Positions 4,086 through 8,957 of a stretch of DNA of 8,957 bases are shown one piece after another (position 1 is the stretch's first letter; the number at the start of each line of letters is the position of its first letter). The stretch is from an uncultured Collinsella sp. (GTDB taxonomy: Bacteria; Actinomycetota; Coriobacteriia; Coriobacteriales; Coriobacteriaceae). The translations under genes and the position numbers were made by a program. Below the pieces are notes generated by a model that saw only the letters and a list, made by a program, of their open reading frames with translations, searched no databases and was not told the origin of the DNA. The stretch lies in contig UROM01000070.1 of assembly GCA_900549455.1 (NCBI GenBank), forward strand, positions 1 to 8,957, in the 5' to 3' direction.

Positions 4086-6734
4086 ATGGTGAAAAAGTCA
4101 CCGGAAAACACTACTCCCGCAATTGTGGACAACGTAGAGGCGCTTGAGGCTAAGCTCGCTCAGATGCGAGAGGCCCAGGCGCTTTTTGCTACGTACACGC
4201 AGGAGCAGGTCGACAAGATCTTCTATGAGGCCGCCATGGCCGCCAACAAGGCTCGTATCCCGTTGGCGAAGATGGCCATCGAGGAGACCGGCCGCGGCGT
4301 TCTTGAGGATAAGGTCATCAAGAACCACTACGCCGCAGAGTACATCTACAACGCTTACAAGAACACCAAGACCTGTGGTGTCCTGGAGCGCGACGAGGCT
4401 TACGGCATCACCAAGATCGCCGAGCCCATCGGCATCGTGGGCGCCGTCATCCCGACGACCAACCCCACCTCCACCGCGATCTTCAAGACGCTGATCAGCC
4501 TGAAGACCCGCAACGGCATCATCATCTCCCCGCACCCGGCAGCCGCCAAGTGCACCATCGCCGCCGCCAAGCTCGTGCTTGACGCCGCCGTCAAGGCCGG
4601 CGCCCCCGAGGGCATCATCGGCTGGGTCGATGTCCCCTCCATCGAGCTGACCAACATGGTCATGCGCGACGTCGACATCATCCTCGCCACCGGTGGCCCG
4701 GGCATGGTCAAGGCCGCTTACTCCTCGGGCAAGCCCGCCCTGGGCGTTGGCGCCGGTAACACCCCGGTCATCATCGACGACACCGCCGATGTGCTGCTCG
4801 CCGTCAACTCCATCATCCACTCCAAGACCTTCGACAACGGCATGATCTGCGCTTCCGAGCAGTCCGTGACCGTCATCGACACCATCTATGACCAGGTTAA
4901 GGCCGAGTTCCAGAAGCGCGGCTGCTACTTCGTCAAGCAGGGTGCCGAGATGGAGGCCCTGCGTGCCGCCATGTTCAAGAACGGCGCTCTCGACCACCGC
5001 ATCCCCGGCATGGCCGCCGCCAAGATCGCCGAGCTCGCCGGCATCGAGGTTCCCGCCAAGACCAAGATCCTGATCGCCGAGGTCACCTCCACCGACCCCG
5101 CCAAGGAGGAGTTCTCCCACGAGAAGCTCTCCCCGGTCCTGGCCATGTACCACGCCAAGGACTTCCAGGAGGCCGTCGACAAGGCCGAGCACCTGGTGCT
5201 CGCCGGTGGCCCGGGCCACACCGCCTCTCTGTACGTGCACCCCGCCCAGGCCGAGAAGATCAGCCTGTTCGAGCACGTCATGAAGGCCTGCCGTATCGTC
5301 ATCAACACCCCGTCTTCGCACGGTGGCATCGGTGACCTGTACAACTTTGGCATGAAGCCGTCTCTGACCCTGGGCTGCGGCTCCTGGGGCGGCAACTCCG
5401 TCTCCGAGAACGTTGGGGTGAAGCACTTGATCAACGTTAAGACTGTGGCCGAGCGCCGTGAGAACATGCTGTGGTTCCGCGCTCCCGAGAAGGTCTACTT
5501 CAAGAAGGGTTCCACGCCCGTCGCCCTCGACGAGCTGGGCAACGTCATGGGCAAGAAGCGCGCCTTCATCGTCACCGACCAGTTCCTCTTCAAGAATGGC
5601 AACACCCGCGCCATCGAGGCCAAGCTCGACGAGATGGGCATCGCCCACGACTGCTTCTATGACGTCGAGCCCGATCCGTCGCTGCAGTGCGCACGTCGCG
5701 GCGCCAAGCAGATGGCCCTCTTTGAGCCGGACGTCATCATCGCCGTCGGCGGTGGCTCCGCTATGGACGCCGGCAAGATCATGTGGATGATGTACGAGCA
5801 CCCCGAGTGCAAGTTTGAGGACATGGCCATGGACTTCATGGACATCCGCAAGCGTATCTTCACCTTCCCCGAGATGGGCAAGAAGGCCTACTTCGTCGCC
5901 GTCCCGACCTCCTCGGGTACCGGCTCCGAGTGCACGCCGTTCGCCATCATCACCGACAAGGAGACCGGCATCAAGTGGCCGCTCGCCGACTACGCGCTGC
6001 TCCCCAACATGGCTATCGTCGACGCCGACAACTGCATGACCGCCCCGCGCGGCCTGACCGCTGCCTCCGGCATCGACGTCATGACCCACGCCATCGAGTC
6101 CTACGTCTCCATCATGGCTTCCGACTACACCAAGGGCCTCTCCGAGCGCGCTGCTAAGCTCGTCTTCGAGAACCTGCCCTCCAGCTTCACGAACGGCGCC
6201 AAGGACCCGCATGCCCGCGAGGAGATGCACAACGCCTCTTGCATGGCCGGTATGGCCTTCGCCAACGCCTTCCTGGGCCTCAACCACTCCATGGCCCACA
6301 AGCTCGGCGCCTTCCATCACCTGCCCCACGGCCTCGCCAACGCCGTCATCCTGACTCGCGTCATGCGCTACAACGCCGCCGAGGCTCCCGTCAAGATGGG
6401 TACCTTCTCCCAGTATCCTTACCCCAACGCGCTGCACAACTACGCCGAGATGGCCAAGTACTGCGGCATCGAGGGCAAGGACGACAAGGAGGTCTTCGAG
6501 AACTTCATCACGAAGCTCGAGGAGCTCAAGGACTTCATCGGCGTCAAGAAGACCATCGCCGACTACGGTGTTGACGAGCAGTACTTCCTCGACACCCTCG
6601 ACGAGATGACCGAGCAGGCATTCAACGACCAGTGCACCGGCGCTAACCCGCGCTACCCGCTCATGAGCGAGATCAAGGAGCTCTACCTGGACGCCTACTA
6701 CGGCCGCGAGCCCCAGGACTACGCCGTCTGCTAG
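4086..6734 (+). CDS. adhE: Bifunctional aldehyde-alcohol dehydrogenase AdhE
   Basis: AdhE reduces acetyl-CoA to acetaldehyde and then to ethanol, using two NADH and keeping redox balance in fermentation. At 882 residues it has the full two-domain length. The N-terminal CoA-acylating aldehyde dehydrogenase domain (about 20-445) contains VIPTTNPTST (121-130), GVGAGNTPV (220-228) and the catalytic Cys255 in NGMICASEQS. A linker near 446-465, the spirosome-forming region in known AdhE, leads to the iron alcohol dehydrogenase domain (466-870). That domain has GGGSAMDAGK (555-564), VPTSSGTGSE (606-615) and a complete iron site: D664, H668, H734, H748, spaced as in the E. coli enzyme. The ATG at 4086 has AAGGAG six bases upstream. 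It is preceded by two palindromes and an extended -10 and followed by an unassigned kinase. Codon use is highly biased toward C-ending codons, consistent with high expression. No residue is missing. Confidence 0.98.
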   Translation: MVKKSPENTTPAIVDNVEALEAKLAQMREAQALFATYTQEQVDKIFYEAAMAANKARIPLAKMAIEETGRGVLEDKVIKNHYAAEYIYNAYKNTKTCGVLERDEAYGITKIAEPIGIVGAVIPTTNPTSTAIFKTLISLKTRNGIIISPHPAAAKCTIAAAKLVLDAAVKAGAPEGIIGWVDVPSIELTNMVMRDVDIILATGGPGMVKAAYSSGKPALGVGAGNTPVIIDDTADVLLAVNSIIHSKTFDNGMICASEQSVTVIDTIYDQVKAEFQKRGCYFVKQGAEMEALRAAMFKNGALDHRIPGMAAAKIAELAGIEVPAKTKILIAEVTSTDPAKEEFSHEKLSPVLAMYHAKDFQEAVDKAEHLVLAGGPGHTASLYVHPAQAEKISLFEHVMKACRIVINTPSSHGGIGDLYNFGMKPSLTLGCGSWGGNSVSENVGVKHLINVKTVAERRENMLWFRAPEKVYFKKGSTPVALDELGNVMGKKRAFIVTDQFLFKNGNTRAIEAKLDEMGIAHDCFYDVEPDPSLQCARRGAKQMALFEPDVIIAVGGGSAMDAGKIMWMMYEHPECKFEDMAMDFMDIRKRIFTFPEMGKKAYFVAVPTSSGTGSECTPFAIITDKETGIKWPLADYALLPNMAIVDADNCMTAPRGLTAASGIDVMTHAIESYVSIMASDYTKGLSERAAKLVFENLPSSFTNGAKDPHAREEMHNASCMAGMAFANAFLGLNHSMAHKLGAFHHLPHGLANAVILTRVMRYNAAEAPVKMGTFSQYPYPNALHNYAEMAKYCGIEGKDDKEVFENFITKLEELKDFIGVKKTIADYGVDEQYFLDTLDEMTEQAFNDQCTGANPRYPLMSEIKELYLDAYYGREPQDYAVC

Positions 6735-6752
6735 TTTTAGCACGGTTATTTG

Positions 6753-6788
6753 CGGCGGGGGTGCACGGGTGTACGCACGCCCCCGCCG
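6753..6788 (+). terminator. GC-rich hairpin after adhE, partial terminator or stabiliser
   Basis: CGGCGGGGG (6753-6761) pairs with CCCCCGCCG (6780-6788). The inner TGC/GCA can extend the stem past a two-base bulge. The following bases TTGCTTCTATC are not a real U run, so full termination is doubtful. It may trim or protect the adhE message and lower expression of the downstream kinase. Confidence 0.5.
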
Positions 6789-6821
6789 TTGCTTCTATCG
6801 CATCGTTGAAAGGATGCAATC

Positions 6822-7586
6822 ATGCTGCTCCCCGATTCCAAGACCGAGCTCGTCCGTCGCGGCAACAAGGTCGTTTACGACCTGGGCGACAAGATCGTCA
6901 AGGTCTTTAACGAGACCAAGCCCGTCTCCGACGTGTTCAACGAGGCTTTGAATCTTGCCCGCATCAACGAGTGCGGCATCCGCAGCCCCAAGGCTCTCGA
7001 GGTTTCTCAGCTCGAGAACGCCAACGGCTGGGCGCTCGTGACCGAGAAGGTTCCGGGCACCACGCTTGCCGAGAAGATGACTGCCGAGCCCCAGCGCTTT
7101 GGTGAGTACCTCGAGATGTTCGTCGACCTCCAGATCGAGATCCACGGCTACACCTCCCCGCTGCTCAACCGTCAGCGCGATAAGTTCGCCCGCATGATCG
7201 ACAGCCTCGATCAGCTCAATGCCACTACGCGCTACAACCTTCAGGAGCGTCTGGACGGCATGACCAAGGAGTTCAAGGTCTGCCACGGCGACTTCAACCC
7301 CTCCAACGTCATCGTCGGCGAGGACGGCCAGCTGTACGTCTGCGACTGGGCACATGCCACCCAGGGCTCCCCTGCTGCCGACGTTGCCACCACCTACCTG
7401 CTCTTTGCCCTCAACAGCAAGGATCAGGCCGAGGCCTACCTGGAGCTCTACTGCGACCGCGCCGACATGCCCATGCAGGTCGTGCGTCAGTGGACGAGCA
7501 TCGTCGCCGCTTCCGAGCTCGCTCGTAAGCGCAACGTGAACGATGAGTTCCTTAAGAACTGGATCGACGTAGTCGATTATCAGTAA
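6822..7586 (+). CDS. Phosphotransferase of the APH/choline kinase fold, substrate unknown
   Basis: This 254-residue protein has a reduced protein-kinase-like fold. GDKIVKVFN (22-30) carries the likely ATP-contacting Lys27. VTEKVPGTTL (73-82) resembles the hinge region. The catalytic loop VCHGDFNPSNVIV (153-165) gives D157 and N162, and YVCDWAHA (172-179) gives the metal-binding D175. PAADVATTYLL follows (184-194), as in aminoglycoside phosphotransferase-family proteins. All catalytic residues are present, so it is probably an active small-molecule kinase. The acceptor (sugar, choline, amino alcohol, aminoglycoside) cannot be read from the sequence, and there is no reason to call it a resistance gene. 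The ATG at 6822 has AAAGGA seven bases upstream. It lies 87 bases after adhE on the same strand with no promoter seen between, so co-transcription is likely. It ends at a strong terminator. Confidence 0.88.
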   Translation: MLLPDSKTELVRRGNKVVYDLGDKIVKVFNETKPVSDVFNEALNLARINECGIRSPKALEVSQLENANGWALVTEKVPGTTLAEKMTAEPQRFGEYLEMFVDLQIEIHGYTSPLLNRQRDKFARMIDSLDQLNATTRYNLQERLDGMTKEFKVCHGDFNPSNVIVGEDGQLYVCDWAHATQGSPAADVATTYLLFALNSKDQAEAYLELYCDRADMPMQVVRQWTSIVAASELARKRNVNDEFLKNWIDVVDYQ

Positions 7587-7621
7587 TATCCGAGCGATTC
7601 ATTTCGCATCGGAGGCACAAA

Positions 7622-7663
7622 GGGAAACCCCGCAGCTCGAATGGGCTGTGGGGTTTTCCTTTT
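7622..7663 (+). terminator. Intrinsic terminator after the phosphotransferase gene
   Basis: AAACCCCGCAGCTC pairs with GGGCTGTGGGGTTT (14 pairs including two G-U) around GAAT, with outer GG/CC beyond one bulged T, then TTTT. It lies 36 bases after the stop and closes the adhE unit. Confidence 0.9.
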
Positions 7664-7686
7664 AGCTACTAAAGATTCTTAGACGC

Positions 7687-7730
7687 AAAAGCGGCCCTGC
7701 ACCTCTCCCTCGAGAGACGCAGGGCCGCTT
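7687..7730 (-). terminator. Intrinsic terminator of proS
   Basis: On the minus strand AAGCGGCCCTGC (7730-7719) pairs perfectly with GCAGGGCCGCTT (7700-7689), with an inner CTCTC/GAGAG stem, and runs into TTTT (7690-7687). It faces the plus-strand terminator at 7622-7663, so two convergent units are separated. On the plus strand the tail is TTCG, so it works mainly for proS. Confidence 0.88.
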
Positions 7731-7759
7731 CGTAAGCGCACTCAACGCAGCGGGCTCAA

Positions 7760-8909
7760 TTAACGGCGTGCTGCCTTCACAAGCTCAGCGACCTTGGCGA
7801 CGACCTCATCGATCGCCACATCCTCGCGCTCGCCCGTAGCACGGTCCTTGAGCTCAACGGTACCGTTCTTAAGACCGCGCTTACCCAGAATCACCTGATA
7901 CGGGAAGCCCATAAGGTCGTTGTCAGCAAACTTAAAGCCGGGGCGCTCGTCGCGGTCATCCACGACAACCTCGATACCCTCGGCGCACAGGCCATCAACA
8001 ATCTGCTCGCAAACGGTCGCGCACTCCTCCTTCTTGGGATCGAGCGGAATCACCGCGACCTCGTACGGAGCGACAGAGACCGGCCAGACGATACCGTGCT
8101 CATCATTGTGCTGCTCCACGACGGCAGCGAGCGAGCGGGACACACCAACGCCGTAGCAGCCCATGATAAGCGGCTTCTCCTTGCCGTCCTCGTCCATAAA
8201 GGTGGCACCCATGGCCTCGGAATACTTGGTGCCCAGCTGGAACACCTGGGAGACCTCGATGCCGCGGGCAGCAGAGAGCGGCTTGCCGCAGTGCGGGCAG
8301 GGATCGCCGGCAACGACGGTGACCAGGTCGGCCCACTCGTCGACGGTAAAGTCGCGCTCAGGGCAGGCGCCGGTAAAGTGATAGTCGACCTCGTTGGCAC
8401 CGCAGGCCCACTGCTTGGACTGGCGCAGGCTCTCGTCACAGACCAGACGAATACCCTCGGGCAGGTTAACCGGTCCGATAAAGCCCTTATGCAGGCCGTA
8501 GGTCTGGAGCTCCTCGTCGGTCATCATGCGATAGCCCTTGCCAAAGACGTGCTCGGCCTTGCAGTCGTTGAGCTCATGATCGCCCGGAACGATGGCCACA
8601 ACGGGCTTGCCCTCGGCATCGATCAACGCCAGGGACTTGCGCGTGCCGTTCTCGGGGAACCCGAAGAACTTGGCAACGGCCTCGATGGTGCCCATGCCCG
8701 GAGTCTCGACCTTGGTGAGCGTACCGTCACCGGGGCCCTCGGTCACGACAACCTTAGTGCTTGCCGCTTCGTCATCGGCAGCAAAGCCGCAATCGTCGCA
8801 GTAGACGAGCGAAGCCTCGCCGGCCTCTGCCAGCGCCATGTACTCGACGGAGGTGTCGCCGCCGATCTCGCCGGAATCGGCGACGACGGGCAGAGCCTTG
8901 ATGTAGCAG
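7760..8909 (-). CDS. proS: Prolyl-tRNA synthetase, C-terminal fragment
   Basis: ProS charges tRNA-Pro with proline. About 382 genomic residues remain of an expected 570 or so. The N-terminal third, with class II motifs 1 and 2, is lost at the contig end. The fragment opens in the catalytic domain after motif 2 with ADSGEIGGDTSVEYM. It continues with a CDDCG pair and the inserted YbaK-like editing domain (from about GTIEAVAKFFG to ACPERDF), which hydrolyses mischarged Ala-tRNA-Pro. CPHCG, RGIEVSQVFQLGTKYSEAM and motif 3 (GCYGVGVSRSLAAVVEQ) follow. The end is the anticodon-binding domain, finishing VAELVKAARR. This is the bacterial-type enzyme with an insertion domain. The six residues MCIRDS that appear as its start come from adapter (the last of their 18 bases is genomic) and must be removed; 8908 is the first complete genomic codon. 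The gene is convergent with the adhE unit and has its own terminator. Confidence 0.95.
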
Positions 8910-8957
8910 CTGTCTCTTATACACATCTGACGCTGCCGACGATCGCATAAGTGTAGA
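8910..8957 (-). other. Sequencing adapter (Nextera i5 side), reverse orientation
   Basis: This is an exact reverse complement of bases 1-48: mosaic end, Read 1 adapter, same 8-base index, P5 tail. It is what a short-insert Read 2 produces when it reads through into the opposite adapter. Genomic sequence stops at 8909. Reading the minus strand through it adds a false N-terminus MCIRDS to the proS fragment. Reading the plus strand gives a false SYTHLTLPT-type tail, a familiar contaminant of protein databases. Confidence 0.98.

Noticed and set aside
4098..6743. An 881-codon open frame on the strand opposite adhE
   Set aside because: Its codons are in register with those of adhE, whose biased codon use removes stops on the opposite strand. 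The product is a low-complexity string rich in G, L, V, D and H with no motif, and no promoter or ribosome site was noted.
6822..7586. Aminoglycoside resistance gene
   Set aside because: Only fold-level motifs are shared. The context is a fermentation locus without mobile elements, and the family contains many non-resistance kinases.
8910..8926. ATG at 8926 as the start of proS
   Set aside because: The codons for the first six residues are adapter, apart from one base. The protein there is in the middle of the catalytic domain, so the gene is truncated.
1..8957. 48-base terminal inverted repeats as a transposon, linear plasmid or phage end
   Set aside because: The repeat is identical to Nextera adapter including an 8-base index. 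No transposase, replication or phage gene lies between the ends.

Overview
This is an 8,957-base assembled fragment whose first 48 and last 48 bases are not genomic. They are exact reverse complements of each other and match the Illumina/Nextera i5-side adapter plus the Tn5 mosaic end. The genomic insert is 49-8909. It is GC-rich with strong C/G preference at third codon positions. The gene content and protein character (PyrR-headed pyr operon, four-cysteine L28, two-domain AdhE of 882 residues) suggest a strictly anaerobic gut actinobacterium of the Coriobacteriia, most likely Collinsella or a close relative. That assignment is inferred from protein character; no search was run.

Layout. Positions 49-3315 hold a minus-strand pyrimidine biosynthesis operon: promoter, leader with attenuator, pyrR, pyrB, pyrC, and the first 61 codons of pyrK cut by the contig end. 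pyrR-pyrB-pyrC are tightly coupled: a 4-base gap, then a 17-base overlap, with each downstream ribosome binding site lying inside the preceding gene. The leader (about 3154-3280) folds on paper into three mutually exclusive hairpins (anti-antiterminator, antiterminator, terminator), the layout expected of PyrR-controlled attenuation. Divergently, rpmB (ribosomal protein L28) runs on the plus strand behind two candidate promoters and ends at a strong terminator (3842-3873).

A 313-base gap then holds two long imperfect palindromes, an extended -10 promoter and a possible hairpin over the Shine-Dalgarno. These precede adhE (4086-6734), the bifunctional aldehyde/alcohol dehydrogenase that turns acetyl-CoA into ethanol and regenerates NAD+. 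After a GC-rich hairpin comes an unassigned small-molecule kinase of the aminoglycoside/choline phosphotransferase fold (6822-7586), probably read from the same transcript. Two back-to-back terminators separate it from a convergent, 5'-truncated proS (prolyl-tRNA synthetase) at the right end.

I find no mobile element, CRISPR array, tRNA/rRNA or clearly new multi-gene system. The items most worth a second look are the pyr leader, the palindromes upstream of adhE and rpmB, the unassigned kinase beside adhE, the pyrB and pyrC start corrections, and the adapter-derived residues that have entered the translated ends.
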